Source: Roseivirga echinicomitans (GTDB lineage Bacteria; Bacteroidota; Bacteroidia; Cytophagales; Cyclobacteriaceae). From it: a stretch of 34,765 bases of DNA. The stretch is from contig NZ_LRDB01000006.1 in assembly GCF_001592935.1 (NCBI RefSeq), forward strand, positions 1 to 34,765, read 5' to 3'. The position numbers were made by a program, and so were the translations under genes. The notes under the pieces are model-generated. The model was not told the DNA's origin. It did no database searches and saw only the letters and a program-made list of their open reading frames with translations. Of the stretch, positions 1 through 7,638 are shown one piece after another (the stretch's first letter is position 1; the number at the start of each line of letters is the position of its first letter).

Positions 1-276
1 ATTGCTCAATGCAATTTTTAGATAAATAAAGAATAATGAAAGGTTTCGATAATAGAACAGCAGAAAAGGGATCCTATAAATAAGTGGGTTTCTATATGTT
101 AGTGGCACTCTAATTATATTAACTCCATTGGAGACTTCTTTCAACGGTAAGCTCGTATCTATTTGAATACCAAGCAGTGTCACGTTGTATCCGTTTTGCT
201 GTAACGACTCCGCCTGATTAATGACACGATTATCGTTTGTTAACTCATTAAAAACTATGGAAAGGACATTTTTCAT
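1..276 (-). CDS. Glycosyltransferase N-terminus (GT4-like), truncated by window edge
   Basis: An open frame of 92 codons starts with ATG at 274-276 and runs uninterrupted to base 1, so the gene continues outside the window. The N-terminus begins MKNVLSIVFNEL, then NDNRVINQAESL (residues 14-25) and NGYNV (28-32). This is the usual first beta strand and helix of GT-B glycosyltransferases, where an early D-x-R-V motif is followed by a helix and a 'G-x-x-V' strand. It would transfer a sugar from a nucleotide donor to the growing polysaccharide at the cytoplasmic face. Family membership rests on this short stretch only; donor and acceptor cannot be told. It is the last visible gene of the leftward locus and is separated from asnB by a decayed epimerase remnant. 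Confidence 0.7.
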   Translation of the reverse strand, partial: MKNVLSIVFNELTNDNRVINQAESLQQNGYNVTLLGIQIDTSLPLKEVSNGVNIIRVPLTYRNPLIYRIPFLLFYYRNLSLFFIYLKIALSN

Positions 277-303
277 TTAATATAGGTCTCTCTGGAAAGT
301 GTT

Positions 304-311
304 CAAAAGTA
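304..311 (-). promoter_or_regulatory. Possible -7 element before the truncated glycosyltransferase
   Basis: The minus strand reads TACTTTTG, a full match to the Bacteroidota TAnnTTTG -7 box, about 27 bases upstream of the ATG at 276. I find no TTG/TTTG -33 element at the usual 18-21 base spacing, so this is weak. It could restart transcription after the pseudogene region. Confidence 0.25.
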
Positions 312-370
312 CATCAGGCTTGCTCTGAAAGATAAAAAAGCTTATCAAACTGTATTCAGAAATGTTAGAA

Positions 371-616
371 TTATTCATGCAGTAAATGATGAGTTAATAC
401 TCTGTTTACCTCTTCGAGCATTGCCCTATTGAAAATTCTCAATCCCGCTTCAACATTTAAAACAGGAATATTAAATTTAGCTGCCGCCAAAGACCCCGCG
501 ATTGTAGAGTTAGTGTCTCCATAAACCAACAATATATCGACATTTTCCTTTATTAATACCCTCTGAATATCTGATAGCATTTCTGCGGTTTGCCCTCCGT
601 GACTTGACTTGCTTTA
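371..616 (-). pseudogene. Remnant of a non-hydrolysing UDP-sugar 2-epimerase (WecB/WbpI family)
   Basis: Reading leftward from an in-frame TAA at 614-616, about 80 codons match the middle of the WecB/WbpI family. They include SHGGQTAEML, LLVYGDTNSTIAGSLAAAK, IPVLNVEAGLR and FNRAMLEEVNRVLTHHL, ending at a TAA at 371-373. In the family these stretches lie around residues 75-155 of a roughly 370-residue enzyme that inverts C2 of UDP-GlcNAc-type sugars. Both the N-terminal Rossmann half and the C-terminal UDP-binding half are missing, and no start codon fits a full protein. I therefore call it a gene fragment. The second family motif here reads MLEEVNR where MPEEINR is usual. Because the locus carries the wbpA-B-D-E genes, the ancestor may have been WbpI (UDP-GlcNAc3NAcA 2-epimerase) rather than WecB; this fragment cannot settle that. 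Confidence 0.8.
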
Positions 617-680
617 CTCATTCAATCATTTTACGATAAGGATACAACAATTCTAAATCTCTACACTAAGCACATTTATT

Positions 681-2681
681 TTATCTAACATTTGGTTCAA
701 TGTGCGTTTTGTTGACTTCTAGCCAACGAGAGAAATTAATTACTCTCCATGCAAACCAACTAAATGGTCTTGACCCATTTAAAGTCTCTTTTACTTCATT
801 TTGAAGTTCAATTTCATTTAAAAAATCAACATAAGATATGACTCTTTCTATCTCATCAACATTCATGTTACTAGTCCATTCTTGTTCAGGGGTTGCAAAC
901 CCAATCTTATCAGTCCTATCTAAAATTTCATCAGGTACAATCCCTCTCATCGCTTGTCTAAAAACATTCTTCGTCAACCCATCTTTTGACAGCAAATAAT
1001 CCTCAGGTAATGATAATAAAAACTCAGCCATTTCAATGGTCAAAAACGGAACTCGACCCTCAACACTCCACTTCATGGCATTTCTATCACCATGCCTTAA
1101 CAATGAATTGATCCCAGCTCGGTGATGTCCTACTAATGACCTACGTAACTCGTATACTAGCCTACGCCCCTTTATAGGAATTTCTTCATCCTCCTTGTTT
1201 ATTTGATCATTTGCCTCCTTCATCAATTGATCCGCGTCAGCAACTAACCAAACTGGCGTGGCTGTTTTGTAAAATTTATTAATCAAGCCCCTAATGCCAT
1301 TTGTTAAACTATTCTTACCTGGCTCCACTTCATGGTTTGACGAGATTAGCCTAGAGAACCGCTTAACATTTTTAGAAATACCTTTTAATAGTATTGAAAT
1401 TGAATATGAAAAAATATATTTTACAATTGGTTTACTTGATTGATTATGCAGTTTTGACCAAGAGTGTAGAAACTTAAATAACCTTAGAAATGCCCCTTTA
1501 TCAAAATAACTCATTGAGGCATGCTCAGGATATCCAAAATATCCCGCTAACATCTCATCAGCCCCTTGCCCTTCCAAAATTACCGTAATGCCATTTTCTT
1601 TCGCTGACTTAAAAACTCGATATTGAGCATATATACTTGTACTTCCGAAAGGCTCCCCTTGAGCTATAATTAAATCATCTATTTCATCAGCGAGATCTTT
1701 ATAACTCAATTGAATCTTATGAGGGATGGCGCCAACATGATTGTTGACAATATCTACCCATTTCTCTTCGTCAACAGAAGAATTGCTCGCAATATAGCTA
1801 AACGTGTGAATGGGGATATTAGGCTCCAAATAACGCATAGCGCATACTATTGCGGAAGAATCAATTCCTCCCGATAGAGCAGCGCCAATTGGAACGTCAC
1901 TACGCATGTGCAGTTTCACACTCTCGAGAAACAATTCGCGAAGTTTAGCTACAGCATCATTGAAAGAGATATTTCTGTTTTCTTCTATGCTGGGCTTCCA
2001 CCACCGCTCTTCTTTCAATTCCAGCTCATTATCTAAGTTAATGGTCAAGAAACAGCCCGGTTTTAGAGCATTTATCCCCTTGGTCAATGTGTATTCAGCG
2101 ACATCATAACTGCTTCGCAGTAAGTAATTTACAACCGATGCAGGATTTAACTTTTTCTTTTCATCTATTAATAAAAATAAACTAGGAACTTCTGAAGAAA
2201 AGTAAAATCTTTCTTGAGTAGCGAAGTAGTAAAAAGGCTTAATGCCAAATGCATCTCTTACACAATAGATCCTCCTTTTGTCTAAATCATAAATTACAAA
2301 GGCAAACATTCCAGTGAGTTTAGCCAAGCAATTACTTCCCCACTCAATCCAGCTATTTAATAGAACTTCTGTATCAGTATCCGATTTAAAAGAATAACCT
2401 AGATCAATCAGCTCATCTCTGATTTCTTTATAGTTATACACTTCACCATTGTACGTTATCCAATATCTTCCATCCTCTGAACTCATAGGCTGATACCCCA
2501 AGTCAGAAAGGTCAATTATAGAAAGACGTGAATGCGCAAAGACTATACTTTTACCTTCATGGTTAAATGATTTTATACCTTTGCCATCAGGCCCTCTATG
2601 TGAAAGACTGTTATTGGCGCGGGTGACTTTTTCAATTAATCCATTCGGATTAGAATCGATAGCCCCTACTATGCCACACAT
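681..2681 (-). CDS. Asparagine synthase-like glutamine amidotransferase (AsnB family), copy 1
   Basis: This 666-residue protein has the complete two-domain AsnB layout. The N-terminal class II glutaminase starts MCGIVGAID, with the nucleophile Cys2 after Met removal, and shows HRGPDG (28-33), YNGEVYNY (77-84) and DTDTE (101-105). The C-terminal synthetase domain has the ATP pyrophosphatase loop SGGIDSS at 270-276. The family moves ammonia from glutamine to an ATP-activated carboxylate. In polysaccharide loci such proteins are usually taken to amidate uronic acids to uronamides, and the upstream wbp operon makes a uronic acid. Use on a sugar rather than on aspartate is my inference from context. 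RDAFGIKPF (142-150) carries Ala where the family normally has Arg (RDRFGIKP). It is preceded by a 196-base non-coding gap and followed by the epimerase remnant. Confidence 0.93.
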   Translation of the reverse strand: MCGIVGAIDSNPNGLIEKVTRANNSLSHRGPDGKGIKSFNHEGKSIVFAHSRLSIIDLSDLGYQPMSSEDGRYWITYNGEVYNYKEIRDELIDLGYSFKSDTDTEVLLNSWIEWGSNCLAKLTGMFAFVIYDLDKRRIYCVRDAFGIKPFYYFATQERFYFSSEVPSLFLLIDEKKKLNPASVVNYLLRSSYDVAEYTLTKGINALKPGCFLTINLDNELELKEERWWKPSIEENRNISFNDAVAKLRELFLESVKLHMRSDVPIGAALSGGIDSSAIVCAMRYLEPNIPIHTFSYIASNSSVDEEKWVDIVNNHVGAIPHKIQLSYKDLADEIDDLIIAQGEPFGSTSIYAQYRVFKSAKENGITVILEGQGADEMLAGYFGYPEHASMSYFDKGAFLRLFKFLHSWSKLHNQSSKPIVKYIFSYSISILLKGISKNVKRFSRLISSNHEVEPGKNSLTNGIRGLINKFYKTATPVWLVADADQLMKEANDQINKEDEEIPIKGRRLVYELRRSLVGHHRAGINSLLRHGDRNAMKWSVEGRVPFLTIEMAEFLLSLPEDYLLSKDGLTKNVFRQAMRGIVPDEILDRTDKIGFATPEQEWTSNMNVDEIERVISYVDFLNEIELQNEVKETLNGSRPFSWFAWRVINFSRWLEVNKTHIEPNVR

Positions 2682-2877
2682 AATCTTTTCGTTTTATTCA
2701 TAAGGTCACTATTATTGATAAGCCTTTCCGGTGAAACAATTCTTGATATTTGAATCATCATAACTAGGTTTATATTAATTCGGTATACTATAAAAGGCAT
2801 TTGGGAGTTGTCAAACGAGGGTAGTGTAAAACTTAAAATAGAATGACAAACGGGTGTTTAGCGTTTATGCAGAGAAC

Positions 2878-4113
2878 CTAGAATATTAGTCCTTTTCTAT
2901 CCCCACTGGCGACATATTTCGCATACCATGCTTCTCCTTGAACAAGCTGGGTCCAGCTATTCAAAAGCAGTTTCTCCTCGTGAGAAATCGGCACATAATC
3001 ATCTCTAAAAAAAGAGGGGATGTAGTCATAATCAATCGTTTCATTCTTAACAAGGTCAATCACTTTCTTACAAAAGAACCTTACATCAAGATGATTTTCC
3101 ACATAAGTCCTGCTTCTCTCGGCTAATTTTTTTCTCTCATCATAGTCGTCAATTAGCAAGGCAAGCCTTTCTTTTAATGTGTAAGGATTAACATCCACAA
3201 TCGGACAATCAACGGGATTTTGCTGCGGGTAACGTTCATAAGACATATTAGCCATTACAACAGCTCCACTAGCAAGTGCCTCGGTAGCTAATTTTCCTGA
3301 CCCTGGACATAACAGCTGATCAATTAAAATATCAGCATTGGAATACATTTCCATTGCTTTTTCATGGGGTACGTTTTCTATGAGCTGAACGATAAAGTCA
3401 TATCCTTCCTTCTGCAACTCTTCCATGGCCTTAAGCACAAATTTTGTCCCCTTAACAGATCGATCACTTGGAGCATGGACAACCACAGGCCTAGTCCTTC
3501 TTTGCGTTCTGTTCTCTGTGATTTGCTCAGCATTAACCATCATATTCCAGCGATAATAGGGACGCAACTGTAATTGAGCTTGATCCAACCTACTAAATAT
3601 AAAGTCGGCATACTTCTCAGAATTTCTAATTCTAGTCAAACGTTCGGTCAGTGCAGTTTGTGTTTTCAGTTCTTCTAAGTCATATTCTATTGGATCCAAA
3701 CCGTACTTGTTGAACTCTTGCTCCATCCCGAAAAACCATCTAACGTCATCCCCAACGAAAACCATGACGACCTTTTTTCCCTTTTTCTTCAAATACTCAA
3801 GATCCATAAAGTCATCGTTGAAACTAGATGAAATAAACACAAAGACATCGCATTCTTTAACCGCCCTTCTGAGTATATATGCATCAACAAGCTTTAACCA
3901 AATATTTCTTAATCGATAGTGAATAAAACCAGGTCTAAAAATTGGGAACTTATTCTTGACTTTAGCCGTATTAAAATCTGCAAAATCATGAATGATCACT
4001 GATGAGGGGAGGTATCTTGATACAATGAATGTTTCAACACCCAGATCAGCAAACCCATTCTTCATATCAGAAAATACTGAGGCAATATTATTTAATCCTA
4101 TAAAGACCTTCAT
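2878..4113 (-). CDS. GT-B fold glycosyltransferase
   Basis: The product has 411 residues. The N-terminal half starts MKVFIGLNNIAS and has no recognisable catalytic signature. The C-terminal half has GT4-like features: HAPSDRSVKGTKF at 213-225, a donor-domain strand and helix that recurs in the two other glycosyltransferases of this locus (HTPNHRGIKGTEF and HSPNFRGFKGTEF), and GSGKLATEALASG at 271-283, the donor-binding E-x(n)-E-type loop. It should add one sugar to the repeat unit or adaptor on the cytoplasmic side; the sugar cannot be read from sequence. The start is the only good ATG and follows a 206-base gap. It is a more distant member of the group formed by the 6313 and 7638 genes. Confidence 0.85.
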   Translation of the reverse strand: MKVFIGLNNIASVFSDMKNGFADLGVETFIVSRYLPSSVIIHDFADFNTAKVKNKFPIFRPGFIHYRLRNIWLKLVDAYILRRAVKECDVFVFISSSFNDDFMDLEYLKKKGKKVVMVFVGDDVRWFFGMEQEFNKYGLDPIEYDLEELKTQTALTERLTRIRNSEKYADFIFSRLDQAQLQLRPYYRWNMMVNAEQITENRTQRRTRPVVVHAPSDRSVKGTKFVLKAMEELQKEGYDFIVQLIENVPHEKAMEMYSNADILIDQLLCPGSGKLATEALASGAVVMANMSYERYPQQNPVDCPIVDVNPYTLKERLALLIDDYDERKKLAERSRTYVENHLDVRFFCKKVIDLVKNETIDYDYIPSFFRDDYVPISHEEKLLLNSWTQLVQGEAWYAKYVASGDRKGLIF

Positions 4114-4240
4114 TTGCGCTTACGCTTATAATACAGTTGTCATTTTTAAAACTCCATTCAGAGCAACTTCCTGGCTTTCATTTAAAAACTCTAAGAATCC
4201 GTTGATCGCTAAATTTAAAGTGCCATTTTCAAAGTTCTAC

Positions 4241-4258
4241 TAACGATATTAATCGTTA
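4241..4258 (-). repeat. Perfect 7-bp inverted repeat in the 4114-4319 gap
   Basis: TAACGAT and ATCGTTA flank a 4-base ATTA loop in the gap between the SDR stop and the start of the next glycosyltransferase. It could be an operator or an mRNA hairpin. There is no following T-tract and the stem is AT-rich, so I do not call it a terminator. Confidence 0.3.
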
Positions 4259-4319
4259 AGGATTCAACTCCAATCTTTAAAAGAACGTTTCAAATCTGAT
4301 TAACGGATATAAGTAACAA

Positions 4320-5189
4320 TTAAAAAACTTCCTCTATTATATCTTTGATTTTAACCGATGGAGAATAAATTCTTTCCTGCAAAAGGTCTATTTCTGCTAT
4401 GCAGTCATCTGCTTTTTCATTAGTATATTCAAACACTGGTTTTTTATCCAGCTTCTGAGCAATAATATCAACGATAGACTTTAAGGATAACTGTTCAGGT
4501 CCAGCTACGTTATATGTATAACTCCCTTCACTCTCCATGAGCTTATTCAATACATTGACCACATCACTGACATGAATCGGGTTGATAACAACCCCTCCAT
4601 TCTCTGTTAGCCTTATAGGCCTTCCATTATTCACATTATCTACTAATCTCGGGATTAACATCGAACGCTTTTGCCCTTTGCCATACATGAAAAATAAGCG
4701 TAACAGAGAAACATCAAAATAAGTAGTGTAGTTATGAGTTAAGATTTCACTACAGAGTTTTGTTGCAAAGTAATTTCCAAGCTTACCAAATGTATTAATT
4801 GGTGTGTTCTCATTTACTGCACCCATGCTCGTGTCATAAATTCCTCCTGTCGAAGTAAATATAAATTTTTTTGCGCCTACTAGCCTTGCATAATCAAGCA
4901 GTTTAACTGTTGAAGTCACATTAACGTGAAATACGTCAAGTGCATGTTCTGGAAATTCACGAAAGAGTTCAGACTGTGCAAGATGCATAACAGTATGAAT
5001 GTCTTTGGGCAATTCATCAGTAGACCAATCTGAATTAAAGTCATAAGCATAATACTTAACACCTGGAATAGGCTCTTGTGGCAGCTTATGTACCAAGGCA
5101 TGGACTTCATTATCACCAGTAAACATCGCGACAGCATGTCTACCCAACAAACCATTTGCACCTGTAATTAGAATTTTTTTATCTCTCAT
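4320..5189 (-). CDS. NAD(P)-dependent sugar epimerase/dehydratase (extended SDR)
   Basis: The 289-residue protein opens with the Rossmann motif GANGLLG (10-16) of extended short-chain dehydrogenases. The catalytic pair appears as YFATK (140-144), preceded by a STGGIYD strand (113-119) that supplies the serine/threonine. The family oxidises, epimerises or reduces NDP-hexoses. At 289 residues with a glycine-rich start it could equally be a 4-ketoreductase or an epimerase; the substrate cannot be assigned. It lies 3 bases downstream of the methyltransferase at 5193-6113, so the two are probably cotranscribed. Confidence 0.88.
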   Translation of the reverse strand: MRDKKILITGANGLLGRHAVAMFTGDNEVHALVHKLPQEPIPGVKYYAYDFNSDWSTDELPKDIHTVMHLAQSELFREFPEHALDVFHVNVTSTVKLLDYARLVGAKKFIFTSTGGIYDTSMGAVNENTPINTFGKLGNYFATKLCSEILTHNYTTYFDVSLLRLFFMYGKGQKRSMLIPRLVDNVNNGRPIRLTENGGVVINPIHVSDVVNVLNKLMESEGSYTYNVAGPEQLSLKSIVDIIAQKLDKKPVFEYTNEKADDCIAEIDLLQERIYSPSVKIKDIIEEVF

Positions 5190-5192
5190 AAA

Positions 5193-6113
5193 TTATATTA
5201 AACGCCCCCTAACCGTTATACCATAATGATCAACGTTTTTTTGGCTAACAACAAGATCATTCTCAAGATACCAACCTAAAATCTCATCCAAACTATGACG
5301 GCTTGCTATTTGAGGGTGATACCAATCATAATTAATCACGTTATTTTCCTCTTCGCTAAACATATCATTCCAATAGCATTTAAAAAAGAAATGATAAATG
5401 AACCTTTGTAGGTCGTATTCACCAGCCTCAATTCCCAAAATATCGACTTTCGGAACTTCGATTGTAATGCCTTTTTTTGCCATTATTCGTCCAAATTCTG
5501 TAATCTCATTTAAGGCTTTTGATGATTCTTCATAATTCATGTCAGAAATTATATTTCTGACATAGTCATCGGCATATTCACGTAATGGAGCTTTGATCTT
5601 ATAAACATAAATGGCTATTTCGCCTTCAGGTCTCAATAGCTGCACAAGGTTATCAAAAGATCTCTTAGGATCTGCTGTATGGTGTAATACCTCTTGACTA
5701 TATATAAAATCAAAGGTCCCTATATCACTTAAGTCTCCAAGTAAGTCTTTCTCAAAAACTGAAACATTCTTAAGGTGCTTTAGATTTTCGGTGGCGACAT
5801 GGGCCGCAGTCAAGTCAATACCCACAACCTCCGTATCCTCATCAGCATACTTTTTTAGTAATGCGGTGACGCGACCATTTCCACAACCGGCATCAAGTAT
5901 TCGCTTTTTACCTTTCAAAAAGGCCCTAAATTCATCCCCGTTAGAAAAACCATTCCGATTAATTATCCACTCAAATACATCAGAGTTCTCATCCGATGTT
6001 TGAGTAAATGCCAGATTAGCATTTTTTTCCCATTTGTCTTTAAAACTCTTAAAGGTTTGAGATTTATTTAAATCATTGTCGTTTGCCATAGAAAAGTTAA
6101 TTTGATTAACCAT
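5193..6113 (-). CDS. Class I SAM-dependent methyltransferase
   Basis: This 306-residue protein has the class I methyltransferase core. Motif I is ILDAGCGNG (72-80), the acidic residue that binds the SAM ribose is in VVGID (97-100, Asp100), and a later motif reads QEVLHHTADP (140-149), as in UbiE/COQ5-type folds. The region after about residue 165 is long and unassigned and may bind the acceptor. It probably methylates a sugar hydroxyl or a lipid-linked glycan. Translation could start at the first ATG or at the Met nine codons in; neither has a convincing ribosome site. It sits 3 bases upstream of the SDR gene and after a 199-base gap, suggesting a two-gene unit. Confidence 0.87.
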   Translation of the reverse strand: MVNQINFSMANDNDLNKSQTFKSFKDKWEKNANLAFTQTSDENSDVFEWIINRNGFSNGDEFRAFLKGKKRILDAGCGNGRVTALLKKYADEDTEVVGIDLTAAHVATENLKHLKNVSVFEKDLLGDLSDIGTFDFIYSQEVLHHTADPKRSFDNLVQLLRPEGEIAIYVYKIKAPLREYADDYVRNIISDMNYEESSKALNEITEFGRIMAKKGITIEVPKVDILGIEAGEYDLQRFIYHFFFKCYWNDMFSEEENNVINYDWYHPQIASRHSLDEILGWYLENDLVVSQKNVDHYGITVRGRLI

Positions 6114-6274
6114 TAGTTAGTTCGAAAAAAGAATTAATCAAAAAACTCAATTTCTCTTTTCAAGTGAAATTTGCTTTCAATTATGTCTTACACATCTCAT
6201 TAAAAGAAGCTCAAAGTCTCATAACCGGAATGCCAATATTTAATGTTATTTATTTAATTACCCTTTAATGACTA

Positions 6275-6301
6275 TTCTATAAAAAGAAATATTTTATAGA
6301 A
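6275..6301 (-). terminator. AT-rich hairpin after the glycosyltransferase stop
   Basis: TTCTATAAAA and TTTTATAGAA form a perfect 10-bp stem around a 7-base loop, beginning 12 bases past the stop codon at 6313-6315. There is only one G-C pair and the following T-run is poor. It may be a weak terminator or a 3' end stabiliser. The rest of the 6114-6312 gap holds nothing I recognise. Confidence 0.35.
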
Positions 6302-6312
6302 ATACCGAAATA

Positions 6313-7638
6313 CTATTTAGGGATCCTGTTATTTTTTAAAGGGTGTTTTACGATCGGATATTTATTGTTATACGAATCCTTATTATTGGGATTGAAAAAA
6401 TTAATTAGGTCATTTTCTTTATTGTACCATACCCTATCATGTATAGCAGAAAAAATCTCTCCCATAGCTGTATATGAATGATATTTCTCGACATACTTAA
6501 CCCCTGCTTCACCCAAACTTTTACGGAGCTCAGCGTCCTTTATTAAACATCGAAGGGTTTCTTTAATTTTCTCAGGATTTGAACTTACTGCTGGGCACTC
6601 ATTTAGATAAGAAAAACGTCTGAATACTTTAATTTCATTCTCATCGTCTTCCAAGTTAGTTATCACAGGTAATCCCGTGGCCATTCCCTCCAACGCACTA
6701 AGAGCGAAACCTAATATCAGTTGTTCAACCAGTATGTCGGCATCTTGATAAAGTTTATCTCTTACAACATCATTCTGTACATTTTCCAAAAGGCACAATT
6801 CTACCAATACCCCTTCAGCCTTTAATTCTTCTACTGCTTGAATCAAGAATTCCGTTCCCTTTATTCCCCTGTGATTTGGAGTATGATATACTTTAACAAT
6901 ACCGTTTTTCCCGTCATTCTTTGAATAATTCGTTTTTGGTCTAAACATACTGGTATTCATAGGATAAACAGCATAGGGCAGAATATCCCAACGAGCAATC
7001 TGATCAAACTGGAATCCAGCCATAATACAGTCAGCATATTCAACAAAGTACTCGATCTTTTGACTAATCAATTTTTCTCTTTTAGCACTTTCTGGGTAGT
7101 TAACCAAAAGCGCATGATGCCAAGATTTGTTATATAATTGGGAATACATCTGATAATCTGAACCGTAAGGCAGAACAACAAATTTAAGTCCACAGTTTCT
7201 ATAGAAATCCAGCTCCTTTTTCCAGTATTTAGAATCCTTCCAAACCAATCCCTCATAAGTAGTATGTATTATGTCGAAATTATCAGCTATATAAAGCAAA
7301 AGATGAATTTTGGAAAGTGAACTAAACCTCATTAAAAGCCCTCTCATAAGGGACTTAGGTTTAATATCCTCAAAGTATATATCAAAATCAGCTCTTTTAT
7401 TAATAGAGCTGTAATAGTGGGTCATGAAGGTCTTAGAATTATATCCTTTTAGTTTAAGAGCCTCATTCCAATACTTAAAATTAATTATTGGTGTAACCCC
7501 CCACATTAAACGAGGACTGGCGCTTTTTGGAATTGAACCCTTTCGCCTATACCTATACAGCCTAAAAACCAGTTTTATTAATATCTTTTCCACTATGTCG
7601 ACTATCCATCGAAACAACCTAATAATCAAATTTTTCAT
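6313..7638 (-). CDS. GT-B glycosyltransferase, diverged tandem paralogue B
   Basis: The product has 441 residues and is closely related over its length to the next upstream gene. Shared landmarks are PYGSDYQMYS (157-166), HTPNHRGIKGTEF (252-264), ILVEQLIL (302-309) and a C-terminal FFNPNNKDSYNN. It has an amphipathic, basic N-terminal stretch (LIIRLFRWIVDIVEKILIK) that may sit on the membrane. The donor-binding loop reads GFALSALEGMATG at 310-322, whereas the paralogue has TGHGLNAIEGLASG; the Gly-His-Gly is lost and one residue is deleted. Its ATG overlaps the TAA of the upstream gene (TAATG), implying translational coupling. It should be a sugar transferase of the repeat unit, but its activity is less certain than that of its twin. 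Confidence 0.83.
   Translation of the reverse strand: MKNLIIRLFRWIVDIVEKILIKLVFRLYRYRRKGSIPKSASPRLMWGVTPIINFKYWNEALKLKGYNSKTFMTHYYSSINKRADFDIYFEDIKPKSLMRGLLMRFSSLSKIHLLLYIADNFDIIHTTYEGLVWKDSKYWKKELDFYRNCGLKFVVLPYGSDYQMYSQLYNKSWHHALLVNYPESAKREKLISQKIEYFVEYADCIMAGFQFDQIARWDILPYAVYPMNTSMFRPKTNYSKNDGKNGIVKVYHTPNHRGIKGTEFLIQAVEELKAEGVLVELCLLENVQNDVVRDKLYQDADILVEQLILGFALSALEGMATGLPVITNLEDDENEIKVFRRFSYLNECPAVSSNPEKIKETLRCLIKDAELRKSLGEAGVKYVEKYHSYTAMGEIFSAIHDRVWYNKENDLINFFNPNNKDSYNNKYPIVKHPLKNNRIPK

Noticed and set aside
277-680. Insertion sequence or transposase behind the epimerase decay
   Set aside because: I found no transposase-like frame, terminal inverted repeat or target duplication around the remnant.
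1906-2109. Plus-strand frame inside asnB copy 1, and similar antisense frames elsewhere (for example 7693-7947, 19535-19810, 23399-23665)
   Set aside because: They are antisense shadows of strong minus-strand genes and show no recognisable domains.
681-2681. Housekeeping asparagine synthetase
   Set aside because: The domains fit, but location at the end of a uronic-acid polysaccharide locus with a second AsnB copy makes a sugar amidotransferase more likely; sequence alone does not exclude the former.
3992-4243. Plus-strand open frame of 83 codons
   Set aside because: It overlaps the glycosyltransferase start antisense and runs into the AT-rich gap; the translation resembles no family and has no promoter.
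4241-4258. Rho-independent terminator at the TAACGAT repeat
   Set aside because: The stem is short and AT-rich with no T-tract on the minus strand; kept only as an inverted repeat.
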